Positions 51,645-61,720 of a DNA stretch of 64,000 nt are shown here, piece by piece; position 1 is the stretch's first letter, and every line of letters starts with the position of its first letter. The stretch lies in assembly GCF_004210375.1 (NCBI RefSeq), contig NC_134829.1:58706107-58770106 (forward strand), in the 5' to 3' direction. The DNA is from Tachypleus tridentatus (Eukaryota > Arthropoda > Merostomata > Xiphosura > Limulidae). The notes beneath the pieces were generated by a model. That model saw only the letters and a program-made list of their open reading frames with translations. It was not told the origin of the DNA and searched no databases. The translations under genes and the position numbers were made by a program.

Positions 51645-52575
51645 TTAGCACATGAAACGTAATATTTTAATGGTATATATTATAAGTGTTTCACAGAGAG
51701 CGCTAGTGTAGACAATTACTGATTGTGTATAACAACCAAACAACATCTACTAAATCTTCAGCACTACAATGTGTATCAAATATTATTTATTTTTGATTAA
51801 TAGTTTAACAATAAAATACATCAGAATATTAACAACAAACTATAATGATTTAAGATAAATAAGTAACACTAGTTTATATGTGACTAAATAATAACATTAA
51901 TTTTAAACATCTTAGTATCAGACATTTTACTGCGTAAGACATTCAATACAATGAAAACACATTTTCCATTATTTACCAATAATTGAAGTTCAAGGTTCAT
52001 CTTTATTGATAGTTCAACTATATATGTTTTAAAATAGACTCCTAACCTTAAAGTGTCTCGTTACTTAATAAAGTAGATGTGTTTTCTGTGGTTAATCACT
52101 ATACTCTAACACTGCTATTCATTTTTTATCATTAGTTACATAAAATAAGATACTAAACGACTTCCTATTCTTTGTAATTTATATTTTGTTTATAGTATCA
52201 ACTTTTCAACAGTTCAACTGTATAGGATTCTAAATAGACTAACACCAGAAAAACACATCGTTATATCACAGTGTAAGAATATGTTTTGTATGTAATAACT
52301 GGTGCATAATAATACTGTAGATACTTCTGTATGAGAGATGTTTAATAAAATACCAGATGACTTCCTGTACTTGTTTGTGTGGTTTGTTTTGGAATAAAGC
52401 ACAATGTTATAAAATGGGCTATCTGTGCTATGCCCACCATGGGTATCGAATCCCGGTTTTAAGCGGTGCTTCTTGCACTTTAACACATTGGTTTTATTTC
52501 ATGTTCCAGCATTAAGATAATCACATGTAACTTGCTATATAACCAAACTCAGAAACTTATTATCCGTATAATAAT
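51645..52575 (+). repeat. 0.9-kb duplicated block B, copy 1 (with embedded SINE)
   Basis: This aligns along its whole length with 58,498-59,395 in the same orientation. Shared landmarks in order are gaaacgtaatattttaa, acaaccaaacaacatc, taatgatttaagataaataag, ttttaaacat, cattcaatac, cattttccatta, attgatagttca, ctttgtaatttatattttgt, acaccagaaaa, gtaataactggtg, tctgtatgagagatgttt, the SINE at 52,366-52,500, and ttatccgtataataat. By eye identity is about 75-80% with indels. No coding frame is conserved between copies; the short minus ORF at 52,214-52,486 crosses the SINE and is not supported. Confidence 0.8.
52366..52500 (-). mobile_element. tRNA-derived SINE, second family, copy 1
   Basis: Read on the minus strand it has a tRNA-like part with B-box-like sequence (gggattcgatacccatgg), then gggcatagcacagatagccc and a tail ending in aaaacaaaccacacaaaca. 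A related copy lies at 59,172-59,310 and a partial one at 63,026-63,112. The A-box end is degraded in this copy. It is a non-autonomous element dependent on Pol III transcription and a partner LINE. Confidence 0.65.
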
Positions 52576-52891
52576 GACATATTAAATTCACAAGTAAATG
52601 AAAACTCACAAATCCTTTAAAATGTACTATTTCACACTTATGCATGTCGAATTATATTCATGTGGTCAGTGTTTGAAGAAACGTTTCCATGTGTAATGTC
52701 TAAACTATTTTTAGTTCCTACTCTAGGTCCTCCAGCGACAAACTCCAAATAACAACGTTTGTTAAAATCTGTTGGTTTTGTAAATACTTTATTAACTTCT
52801 AGAATCTACCATGTAAGCGTGGAAAGTTATTAGTGTTACGTTAAGTATTGTTCTTCAATCGCTCTCTTCCCAGAGTTAAGGAATTCAACAT

Positions 52892-53112
52892 CAGCTTTAG
52901 TGTTTCTTCACTTGATATGAATTATTTTTTGTCTTCATTCAAACCTTTTTCATTCACAAGTCGTTAACTGTCGCTGTTGTCGTTAAGAATCAACGATGGG
53001 TTCAATACACATGTTTTACTTCTACTGTTTGTTTAATTCATGAAACTAAATTCTAAAACAGCTAACCCATCGTCTTCACATAGTCTCCTATGGCACAGCG
53101 GTAAGTTTATGT
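52892..53112 (+). repeat. Dispersed repeat A, copy 2
   Basis: Partner of 51,411-51,640, sharing agctttagtgtttcttcac, gtcttcattcaaac, caagtcgttaac, gttgtcgttaag, aaactaaattctaaaacagc and cttcacatagtc. It ends in cctatggcacagcggtaagt, an A-box-like tRNA start characteristic of the second SINE family in this window. Confidence 0.65.
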
Positions 53113-54446
53113 AGTTACAACGTTCAAATGCGGTGTATTATTCACTAGTGAACAAAGCAGATAGACCAGTGTGGCTTTGTTCTTATAAAAAAACAACAAC
53201 ATATTTTTATCGTTATGTCATATCAGAGAAATAAAATATTCTGTCGTTCAGCTTTAATTTTATGAAATAAGAAACTCTCTAGAAACGGTGAGTATTAGAA
53301 ACATCACCACGTGATTTTGATATTTTAATGATAATGTTAGAAACCTTGATAAACTCGATTTGTTGTATTACATATAGTTATAATTTTGTTTTATTTATTT
53401 TACTCAGTTATAAAGAAATGATGTTAAACACCTTTATTTAGAATACAAAGCGGATCACGATATTTAGTTTCAACTTTGAGCTCAACCTTAGGCAAAAGAA
53501 AACATACCATTAAATCAAAATTACATAAGAAGCTTTTTCGTCAACGAGATCCGAACCATTAGCTCTCAGTTTATAGTTCTGAGCAAGTTAATGAGACCTA
53601 AAATGAGTTTAGTAATTATTTTGTAATTGACACAGAAAATATAATGAAAGAAAGAAATAGCGAAATTAGAAGAATTCTTAATATGACTGGAACTGAATTC
53701 TATATACTTTATTATTACAGTAAGTGACGCTGCTTTTACAGTAGATGGCACTGCTTTAAATTATATTTATGAGTAAAGTTGACATTCAGTTTTCAGTATT
53801 TTCATAATTATTATAATTACGTGTTCCAAAATACTGACCCCACAATATTATATGAAATATAAATAAACATACTGATTCATAACGATAATATACAAGTATT
53901 AGGAAATCCTCTGTCATTGTGTTTGAAAGACATTTATGTCACATATAAAAGATCATTGATTACTTATCTTCAATTATTATCGTTTGGTTTTACAATTTAA
54001 ACAAAGGTTTAACCATAAAATATTAACGAAACTTATGATGAAATATTTCATTACGTATTATGACCCAAGTAATTTATTCTACTATCGAAGATGTTTGCCA
54101 TTAATACACAGTAATAGTAAGTAACTATCAAAGCTATTTTCATCTGTTAGAGCTTTCAATTATTTACTATTAAAATATTAGGTTTCATGTATTGTTTTAA
54201 ACTGCTTGCCGATCTCTTATTATACACTAATGTGATGTTTCGAAACATGTTTTAAATATTTTATTTGGAACTACTTGGTTAAAAGCTTAAAAGTCACTTG
54301 ACTTCACTTGAGAAACTGATGACATCGAAATCTTATCAAGTTAAAATTCAAGTTTCTATCCTTGGTGTGGTCATAACTAAAATACACATTTGTCAGTTTT
54401 GAACTTAATAGCAAACAAACACAATAATTATTTTTATTATATATTT
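53113..54446. other. AT-rich intergenic DNA, nothing recognised
   Basis: No domain, RNA gene or repeat is recognised. The minus-strand frame at 53,566-53,751 shows no motif and no splice context. The imperfect duplication gtgacgctgcttttacagta / gatggcactgcttta near 53,723-53,758 is the only local structure noted. Confidence 0.6.
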
Positions 54447-54452
54447 TTTATT
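54447..54452 (-). terminator. Poly(A) signal of the candidate peptide gene
   Basis: AATAAA on the minus strand (in tcAATAAAaaatata) lies 85 bases after the stop codon of exon 2, a normal distance for a short 3' UTR. Further AATAAA-like words nearby are expected in such AT-rich DNA. Confidence 0.4.
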
Positions 54453-54536
54453 GATAACAAAATTCCATATGGATACTAATGTATCCTCAGAATATATCGC
54501 TTCCTTCTTCACTTTAAATCATATGCTTCCTGTAAT

Positions 54537-56132
54537 TCAAATTCCAAAACTTCTACTTCCAACTCCACCTCCCATTCTACCTAGAAATCCACCACCACCT
54601 CCAGCTGCACCTAGAAATCCACCTCCATGACTATTAGAACAACAATATGAAGGAGGAACATCACAGTGAACAAAATTTGTTGTACATTCGGTGCCATTTT
54701 GGAAATTCCCCACTAGTTCAGGTAGTAAACAAAGTGACATCATTAGAATATATATCGCCTGTAATATTTTATAATGATTTTTAAATCGTCACTGTTTATC
54801 TCCTTGTGAAGCCTAGCTAATAAACATTATATTCATAAAACTATTAAAATTACGTCAATACCAAGATCAACCGTTGATGTTACAGAACACGTCACAAAAA
54901 ATAGTCATCTTTAACAGTTACGTTAATTTGACGAGTTTGTCAGTAAAATCTATTATTATTAATCAATAAACCAATCTACTTTCTTGTTTCCAGAAAAGTA
55001 TCTTATATCAAATTTCAACTTTCCGTTGCGACACTAAAAGTACATAAAATTATCTGCAAAACACATTAAAGTGATTCTCCGTTGCTTACCTTATACACTA
55101 AATACCGTATTTTACGCCTTAGTTAGAGGCTACATCGTGGAAGACGAACCCTAATTTGGGACAGATAATTCTAATAAAAAATTGACTTTATAACTAACAC
55201 TTTAATATATCCTTGATTTTCTTCAATTTACTGAGTAAAGACATAATATACTCCACAGTATATCGACAATATTAGTTCAATTGTGTGTTTTATACAACTG
55301 AAGATACTTGTAATTAGTAAGTAGTGACATTACGATCTGTATGAGAGGCCAATTTGAGTAGATCCCAAGCTAACCTCTTGTCTTAACCCATCACTCTTAT
55401 CTTGGGACACTCATGGGGAGTTTAAAGAAAAAAATGTGCGTATTATATTGTATAAAATACGGTATATTGTTCTCACGGCTGTGGATTGTATGTCATAACA
55501 AACACGACCACAGCACAAAATCAATCATCTAAACAGCTGTCGTATTAATGTAATTAGTATTTTATACACTCGTTAATTAACAACAAACGTATATGAAACA
55601 ATTATCTGTTATATTATTGTCTATATTACTTACTTTCAGTTTGATATTCAGTTGTAGCAACAAATGCAATTTAAATTAAAATATTTACTTCAAAAGTTAC
55701 AAGAACAAATTTTATAAAATGCATGGTTGTGTCACCTTGTGTTGCTGTTTCACACATGTAATCATTTTGAAATAATTTAATTTCTCACTTTAAATTGCTG
55801 TGAAATATATAGTCATCAAGAGAAGTATATTGTTTTTTACATTCTTCATTATAGACAATATTCGAATTTTTAGATACACGTCGTCGTTATAAATTTACTT
55901 TCATTAAATATTATGTTACATAATATTAATGTTACATTCCGTTAGTAACAAGAAATCAACATTGTGGCAGTTTCTTAAACGATACAGACAAACGTAACTC
56001 ATAATTGATATTTCTATCATACCATTTAAACTGTTTGTATGAATTTGGTGTTAAAGAATTCATACTCTCACCTGGAGTTGATTCCAACAGTGTTGTAAAC
56101 ATCAAAAGTATAATAATTGTTGTAGTCTTCAT
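54537..56132 (-). CDS. Candidate two-exon gene for a small secreted Cys/Gly-rich peptide
   Basis: Predicted coding exon 1 is 56,132-56,072 and exon 2 is 54,712-54,537, both on the minus strand. Exon 1 encodes a textbook signal peptide (MKTTTIIILLMFTTLLESTP) and ends in CAG|GTGAGA. An acceptor in exon 2 (pyrimidine-rich, ...ctgaactag|TGGGG) restores the same phase, giving about 78 residues in total. The predicted mature part starts GNFQNGTECTTNFVHC, has four Cys as C-x6-C-x6-CC, then a glycine-rich tail with two copies of GGGFLG and ends SRSFGI before TGA. A TATAAAAGG box lies about 140 bp upstream of the ATG and AATAAA lies 85 bp past the stop. An alternative acceptor ending tattacag at about 54,765 would put the exons out of frame. 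Size, signal peptide, Cys and Gly content resemble arthropod secreted peptides such as Gly-rich antimicrobial or cuticular peptides, but I recognise no family. The intron is about 1.36 kb; further exons within it are possible. Confidence 0.55.
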
Positions 56133-56270
56133 TTCTCTGATCTGTTAAAATTAGTATTAATACAGTTAGAGAAATGAGACTTTTAACGAAGCCTAAAATA
56201 AAAGATCGAAACTCAGTACAGCCCATGTATTCTATATCTTACTAGCTTCAGATATATTAAAACAGAGGTA

Positions 56271-56279
56271 CCTTTTATA
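56271..56279 (-). promoter_or_regulatory. TATA box of the candidate peptide gene
   Basis: The minus strand reads TATAAAAGG about 140 bases upstream of the predicted ATG. It implies transcription starting near 56,245 and a leader of about 110 bases. A donor-like GTAAGA near 56,238 and an acceptor-like ttttaacag just before the ATG could remove most of that leader. Confidence 0.4.
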
Positions 56280-57364
56280 AACGGAAGTAGAGTTACAGAA
56301 GAAACAAGTTCACGATTTATCACAGGAACACTAAAACCATTACAATAACTGGACAACATCTAATGCAAGATTTCTATAGGATAAAATTACATTTTGTAAA
56401 TACCGTTTAACAACAAAAATAATTTTATATTGAAATTTTTCAATTTCTTTGAGGTTTTTCGAACTTAATAAAACATGAAAGTAAAAACTTCTTTATTAAA
56501 GAAAGTTTATATCTAAGAACAATACCAGATCGATCAACCAAAACACACAGAAATAAAGTTTAACAATGAATAGAAAAACGTTGAAGTTACCATGCCTGTG
56601 GTAAAATATTGACTTATAAAATGAAAACAAAATATTAGTTTGTGTTAACATGATAAAAATAATTATTCATATAAGTATTTAAGGTATATGCTTTGTTTAA
56701 TATTCATTATAATTACTATTATAAACAAATTCAAACAAAAAATAAAAATTATATTACCAAGGAGTGTTCAATTATTAGATTCTTCTACTACGTTTTACCG
56801 GAGTGTAAATATACAGTTAGACTAGGGTCATGATACTCAGCTTATATTGTTGTATTTTTAATGAGATGCACAGTTATAAGATCATCACAACCAATCAGAA
56901 TGTTCCTCGTAACATTGACGTGAAGAATAAATTGCAGTATTATAGAGACATGTAGAGAGACAGACTGAGCCAATAGGAAACAGTGAGTGATTTTTTGTTA
57001 TTTACATGTAATAAATTTCTGTTGAAGTGGCTCATGTGGTTGTGAAATAATTTTGAAACTGTAAATGAAAATAAAGTTGTGTGATTAGGGTGGAATAGAT
57101 AGTAACATGTAAATAGTGGAAATCTATTTGAGCCCCCGCACACACAATTTGTATATAATGGATGTAGGAATAGTTTATATATCAATAAATCTTGTGGGAA
57201 ACACCTATCTGTTGTAAAGCTAGAATAAACGAGCCTCGATATGATAGCCAATACTTAATTATTTTAACATTAGAATCTATATAGACATTATTTTATTTCT
57301 TTAGATAATTTTTCCCTAAATGATGTGGACACTCTATTCGTTTCTTTGTTTGAATTTTAAATTT
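56280..57364. other. AT-rich intergenic DNA, nothing recognised
   Basis: The minus-strand frame at 56,940-57,251 has no recognisable domain, no splice or promoter context and biased AT-rich composition, and is not called. The region otherwise holds no repeats that I recognise. Confidence 0.6.
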
Positions 57365-57605
57365 CCCACAAAGATACACGAGAATTATCTGCGCTAGCCG
57401 TCCCTAAGTTACCTGTTTAAGATCGGAAGGAAGGCAGATGATTATTACCATCCACCGCCAACTCTTGGCTACTTTTATATTTACAAATTGTGGGATTAAC
57501 TGTCACTTATAACGCCTCTATGGCTGAAAGGGCCAGCTAGTTTTATGAGACGGGAATTATAATCCTCGACCATTAGAATTCGAATCGAGCTCTGTAACTG
57601 TACGG
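57365..57605 (-). mobile_element. Old tRNA-Thr-type SINE, inverted partner
   Basis: A diverged copy of the family at 57,636, in opposite orientation. Plus-strand landmarks are cacaaagatacacgagaatt, atctgcgctagccgtcccta, gaaggaaggcagatgattat, accatccaccgccaactctt, tgtgggattaactgtcactt, ataacgcctctatggctgaa and agggcc. The tRNA-like head is decayed beyond that point. Divergence shows it is much older than its neighbour. Confidence 0.8.
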
Positions 57606-57635
57606 GAACAATATACATACATTCGTTCAGTGTGT

Positions 57636-57914
57636 GGCCCGGCATGGCCAAGCGTGTTAAGGCGTGCGCCTCGTAATCTGAGGGTCGCGGATTCGCATCC
57701 GCGTCGCGCCAAACATGCTCGCCCTCCCAGCCGTGGGGGCGTTATAATATGATGGTCAATCCCACTATTCGTTGGTAAAAGAGTAGCCTAAGAGTTGGCG
57801 GTGGGTGGTGATGACTAGCTGCCTTCCCTCTAGTCTTACACTGCTAAATTAGGGACGGCTAGCACAGATAGCCCTCGAGTAGCTTTGTGCGAAATTCCAA
57901 AACAAACAAACAAA
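57636..57914 (+). mobile_element. tRNA-Thr-type SINE, intact, with 10-bp target duplication
   Basis: The element begins ggcccggcatggccaagcg with an A-box-like tggccaagcg at 57,645-57,654. The anticodon loop is ctcgtaa (CGT, Thr) at 57,671-57,677, and the B-box-like sequence ggattcgcatcc is near 57,689. The body runs through tgctcgccctcccagccgtg, gttggcggtgggtggtgatg and agggacggctagcacagata, and the tail is (caaa)n. A perfect duplication gttcagtgtg flanks it at 57,625-57,634 and 57,916-57,925, so the insertion is recent. The B box has gcatcc for the canonical gaatcc. It is not a functional tRNA gene. Confidence 0.9.
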
Positions 57915-57925
57915 TGTTCAGTGTG

Positions 57926-58221
57926 ACGACATACTCCTGTTTGTCACATGACAGAAGTCATTTCTACCGTCTCAAGCATGTGAATCGCATACCTGATTAT
58001 CTGTTATAGATAAATTATCGTATTCTTTACTTATATATATTTACAAAAACTTTAAGATTAAGAAATTATCTTTTACGGTGGTTCTCAGAAAACTGATTTT
58101 CTCATCGTGTCGCTCGTGTTTTGTGCAAATAAAAAACAAAAATATTTTAATGTGTACTGTAACATCATGATTTACGTGAAGATTTATAAAAGCAACCATA
58201 ACTTTAACGTTTATTGGTTCG
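57926..58221. other. Spacer, nothing recognised
   Basis: AT-rich DNA between the SINE and the candidate exon. No motif was noted. Confidence 0.5.
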
Positions 58222-58231
58222 TTGGTTTTGA

Positions 58232-58363
58232 GTGGCGAAACTTCAAGGTAACCCAGTTACATCGGGTGTGGAAAATCACCACGAGCCAGGAGATTCTAAT
58301 TTCATCAGTTCATCAGGGAACCAAACTCTCCGCTCCAGAAGGAGACTCGCACCACAAAAATCG
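58232..58363 (+). other. Weak candidate coding exon
   Basis: An open frame of less AT-rich composition than its surroundings encodes a polar, low-complexity segment (VENHHEPGDSNFISSSGN followed by QTLRSRRRLAPQKS). It is preceded by a T-rich tract ending in ttggttttgag, which could serve as an acceptor. There is no ATG and no clear donor at the right end. It matches no family I know. It could be a solitary exon of a gene beyond the window, a processed fragment, or chance. Confidence 0.2.
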
Positions 58364-58497
58364 ATTTATTTCACGTTATACACGACAATATATAGATTGA
58401 TAACAATGATAATATTTGACAGAAATGTTGACCACATAGTATAATGTCTAAGTAATGATGAAAATAGTGAATAATAAAATTGGCTTGCATTGGAAAT

Positions 58498-59395
58498 GGA
58501 CGTGAAGCGTAATACTTTAACAGTAAATATTACAACTCTCTAACAAAGGGAGTCATTTTAAAATTACATATTGTGTTTTACAACCAAACATCAACACTAG
58601 TAAACCTAGTGGACCATAATGTGTATTAATGTTTTCATCTTTCATAAACGTTTTTTAATAATAAAACACAATTCTAAATAATAATAACAAATTTTAATGA
58701 TTTGAGCTAAATAAGAAACTAGTTTATTTGTAACCAAAAATAACATAAATTTTAAACATATTCGAACTTCTAATTATTATCAGACATCTTTACCAGGTAG
58801 TACATTCAATACGATCAAAAACATTTTCCATTATCAATACCAATAATTTAAGTTCGAGATCCGGCTTATTGATAGTTCAGTTGGAAATGTTTCAAAATAA
58901 ACTCCATAGGGAAGGTTTGTAGTTAGTTAATAAAGTATATGTGTTGTCATTACACCGTAACACTGCTGTTCATTTTTCATTATTAGATACATAAAATATA
59001 CGACTTTCTATTCTTTGTAATTTATATTTTGTTTATTCTTCCAACTTTTAGACAGTTAAACTGTATAAGATTACAAAGGGAATGACACCAGAAAACGCAT
59101 CGTTACATCACAATATGTAATAACTGGTGTATAATAACACTGTAGATATTTCTGTATGAGAGATGTTTCATATAATACCAAATGACTTGTTTGTTTCACT
59201 TGTTTTAGAATTGAGTATAAATCTATACAATTGTCTGGCTGTGCTCTGCCCACCATGGGTATTGAAACCCGGTTTTCGCGGTGCTTCCTGTACTTTAATA
59301 CGTTGGTTCTATTTCAAGTTCCGACACCAAAGCAATTACATGTAATTTGTTATATAATCAAACTAAGATACTAATTATCCGTATAATAATAATAC
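58498..59395 (+). repeat. 0.9-kb duplicated block B, copy 2 (with embedded SINE)
   Basis: Partner of 51,645-52,575, with the same landmarks in the same order, including the SINE at the equivalent position. The SINE insertion therefore predates the duplication, or the SINE belongs to a larger composite repeat that has transposed. The short ORFs at 59,071-59,256 and 59,163-59,345 overlap the SINE and are not genes. Confidence 0.8.
59172..59310 (-). mobile_element. tRNA-derived SINE, second family, copy 2
   Basis: The minus strand shows accgcgaaaaccgggtttca, then atacccatggtgggcagagc, then acagccagac. It lies at the position equivalent to copy 1 within duplicated block B and is more degraded in its tail. 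Confidence 0.6.
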
Positions 59396-59829
59396 AAGTA
59401 CACAGGCTACCAATTGTCAGACATAACACTACATTTGGTTCAGTAAATTAAAACTTCCTAATTGTTCAGTTATAAATCCCCTTCTCTCAACCGTTTATTG
59501 ACTTCTGTTTCATTTATCATGTTTCTCTTAGTTCTTAATTACTATAAAAATATTAACATGTCTTGAAATGTTCACCAGTTGCTCCAATGACGAAGTAGGT
59601 TATATGTTTAGACGAAGTTTATACTGGCAGACTGCCAATAAGTGCAATAGACGACAGTGAACAGATAAATGAAGAAACAATATGTTACAACAATATCTTG
59701 AGAGAAATGGCTACTTCTGTATAATGATTGGTTTGGAGACTCTGGTGGACACATTATTTACTATAATATAGTGATTTGCGATTAATTTTAATAAAATAAA
59801 AATATGTGTTCATGTAAACACATTTAAAA
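59396..59829. other. Spacer, nothing recognised
   Basis: AT-rich DNA between duplicated block B and the LINE fragment. No coding or RNA feature is seen. Confidence 0.5.
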
Positions 59830-60560
59830 TTATTTTCGACGACTGTCATGAGATGTGGGATCGTCACATTATAACGCCCCACGGCTAAAAGGGCGAGCAT
59901 GTTTGGCGCGACTCGGGCGCGAACCTGCAACACTCAGATTACGAAGCGCACGCCTTAACGCGCTAGGCCATGGCAGGCCCTGCAACAATATGAGGAAGTT
60001 GTTCAGTGATGGCCTTAATGTTTATACTGAGAAGTGTGACACTCAAAACCTAACTTTGAGGGACTCCATTTCCTGTAGAAAATAATGGAAAAGTGTCGAA
60101 CCTACACCAACGTCGAATTGCCTCTTTATTAAAAATGTCTGATAAAAATTCGCAAATGACCACATAACCCTTACAAGTGGAGGTCTTTCAAAATGCCATA
60201 CATCGATGTAGTATCATAAGCCTTCTAAAGATCAAAAATGTTAATACAAGATGTTGTCATTTGAGAAAGCCTTTTCTGATTGACGTTTCAAGTCGATTCA
60301 TATGGCCCACGGTGAAGCGCGGTCGTCCGAACCAACACTGGGTGAGCGAGAGGAGGTTGTTTGATTCGTGGAACGAAATAAGATGAGAATAACCATCGTC
60401 TGCAGAGAGGGCTCGTTAAAGCATTTGGACTGTAGTTTTAAGGAATCTTCGGATACTTTCAAGGATAAGAGAAAGATAGAACAATACCTTGGCGCCAGGC
60501 ATCATGAAAAATATTTTGATGAAAGCCAGCACAGTGAGTGACGGTGGTTCATTGTTGCCG
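59830..60560 (-). pseudogene. Jockey/I-type LINE reverse-transcriptase fragment
   Basis: Read on the minus strand, the RT domain is visible in order: FHDAWRQGIVL (about 60,510), ALTSPLC (about 60,410), HESNNLLSLTQCWFG (about 60,350), LETSIRKGFLK (60,260-60,292), the motif A region KAYDTTSMYGILKDLHL (about 60,190-60,240, preceded by DL and a stop), FLIKRQFDVGVGSTLFHYF (about 60,120) and a VPQ/VLSVT stretch (about 60,050). Several stops and at least three frameshifts make it non-functional. A SINE fragment interrupts it at 59,859-59,980. The reading appears to resume beyond as HIS-stop-QSSK, equivalent to the stretch just after the YxDD catalytic motif. No 3' UTR or tail is seen. Orientation and type match the LINE at 45.8-48.4 kb, whose missing half this resembles, but it is 12 kb away. 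Confidence 0.75.
59859..59980 (-). mobile_element. Truncated tRNA-Thr-type SINE inside the LINE fragment
   Basis: On the plus strand it runs from gatcgtcacattataacgcc through acggctaaaagggcgagcat, gtttggcgcgactcgg, cagattacgaagcgcacgcc and ttaacgcgctaggccatggc to aggccc. It contains the tRNA-like head and about 45 bp of body only; the conserved core and the CAAA tail are missing. LINE coding homology ends at its right border and seems to resume at its left border. Confidence 0.8.
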
Positions 60561-60673
60561 TCAATTACTGTGCCCGATACGGGACTTTGTGGTTTTCTTC
60601 ACCGGGTTCTGCTTAGTCCGTGAAATTTGGTCGTGTGTTGTATACATAGCTCGTGAGTACTTTAGGAGTGTCT

Positions 60674-60689
60674 TGGTGTGTGTGTGTGA
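60674..60689. repeat. GT microsatellite
   Basis: A short run of ttggtgtgtgtgtgtga immediately before the Penelope-element end. It is a simple repeat. Confidence 0.8.
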
Positions 60690-60840
60690 CTAAGTACTGT
60701 GTCGGTGATGTCGATAAAACCCACTTGTAGAGAAAAATATTTATGTAAAACAGCTCGTTTGGGTTGAGAACAATTTTTTACGTAGAGGAGCGAACAACGT
60801 TTCGACCTTCTTCGGTCATCCCAACATTAACTTAACATGT

Positions 60841-61720
60841 GCACAGGAAGAAAGTAATCAAATACCATTTCTTAACCTCAAAATTACAAGAACCGATACA
60901 CAATTTAAAACAGAAATCCACCGAAAAATCACTCTAACTGGACTATACATTCCTTGGGACTCAGCACTTGAAACAAAAACAAAACTCAACACACTAAGAA
61001 ACCAAATAAACACAGCCATAAAACTATGCTCACCAGATAAGATTAACAATGAATTAGACAAAATACTAAGAAACCAAATAAACACAGCCATAAAACTATG
61101 CTCATCAGATAAAATTAACAATGAATTAGACAAAAACAAAACAATACTTCATCAACATCAATAAGTTTCCTCCACAAACCGTAGAAAACATTATACGCAC
61201 ACACCTAGACAGAAAGCAAAATCAACTAACAAAAGTAAATATATCTCACGAATCAAAAAATCACGAAACCATATACTGCTGTATACCATATATTCCTGAC
61301 ATCAGCAAACAAATAACCAACATTTGGCGAAAACTAGTAACAAAATATGACATTCCAGTTAATACCAAATTTATTCAAAAAACCAGGCACAAAACTGAGG
61401 TCTATACTATGTAAAAACTACACTGACAAACACCACACCAACATTATTTATAAAATACAATGTGATAACTGCCACGACTTCTATATTGGAGAAACAAGTC
61501 TCAAAATGGAATAGATTCAAAAAACATAAAAAGTCACCTTTACACGTTTTCGAACACTGCAAGTCAAATAAACACAACATAACCATAGAAAACATCCAAA
61601 TACTAAATAAAGATACAAACATAAACAAACGCAAAATTAAAGAAGCCTTACTTATTCAACAACTCAAGCCCAAAAGAAGCCAATACAAAGGAACACCTTT
61701 ATATTGGAACACCTTGGTTT
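60841..61720 (+). pseudogene. Penelope-like RT C-terminus and GIY-YIG endonuclease
   Basis: Plus-strand coding pieces are ESNQIPFLNLKITRTDTQFK (from 60,850), KITLTGLYIPWDSALETK, a duplicated segment RNQINTAIKLCSPDKINNEL, INKFPPQTVENIIRTHLD (from about 61,160), ETIYCCIPYIPDISKQITN, WRKLVTKYDIPVNTKFIQK and CKNYTDKHHTN. The GIY-YIG core is IIYKIQCDNCHDFYIGET (61,443-61,496), followed by RFKKHKKSPLHVFEHCKSN, IQILNKDTNINKRKIKEALL and GTPLYW. In intact elements this endonuclease cuts the target before reverse transcription. Frameshifts near 61,140, 61,385 and 61,510 and the lost RT core make it inactive. The Tyr, Cys and GET residues of the endonuclease core are retained. The minus-strand frames at 60,858-61,139 and 61,407-61,634 are its antisense shadows. 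Confidence 0.85.
60993..61136 (+). repeat. In-frame 72-bp tandem duplication in the Penelope element
   Basis: Positions 60,993-61,064 and 61,065-61,136 are near-identical direct repeats starting actaagaaaccaaataaaca, with only a few substitutions (caccag/catcag, gatt/aatt). Being 72 bp, the duplication adds 24 residues without shifting frame; the frame is lost just after it. Confidence 0.9.

Noticed and set aside
55085..55165. Extra coding exon of the peptide gene (minus strand, good donor AAG|GTAAGC at about 55,090)
   Set aside because: All three frames between the plausible acceptor (cccaaattag) and this donor contain stops. It could at most be a non-coding exon.
56940..57251. 103-codon minus-strand frame
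   Set aside because: No motif, no signals and AT-driven composition.
57636..57710. Functional tRNA-Thr gene
   Set aside because: The tRNA-like part has degenerate stems, continues directly into a SINE body with a CAAA tail, and is flanked by a target duplication.
60858..61139. 93-codon minus-strand frame with repeated segment
   Set aside because: It is the antisense of the Penelope coding remnant; its internal repeat is the 72-bp duplication.
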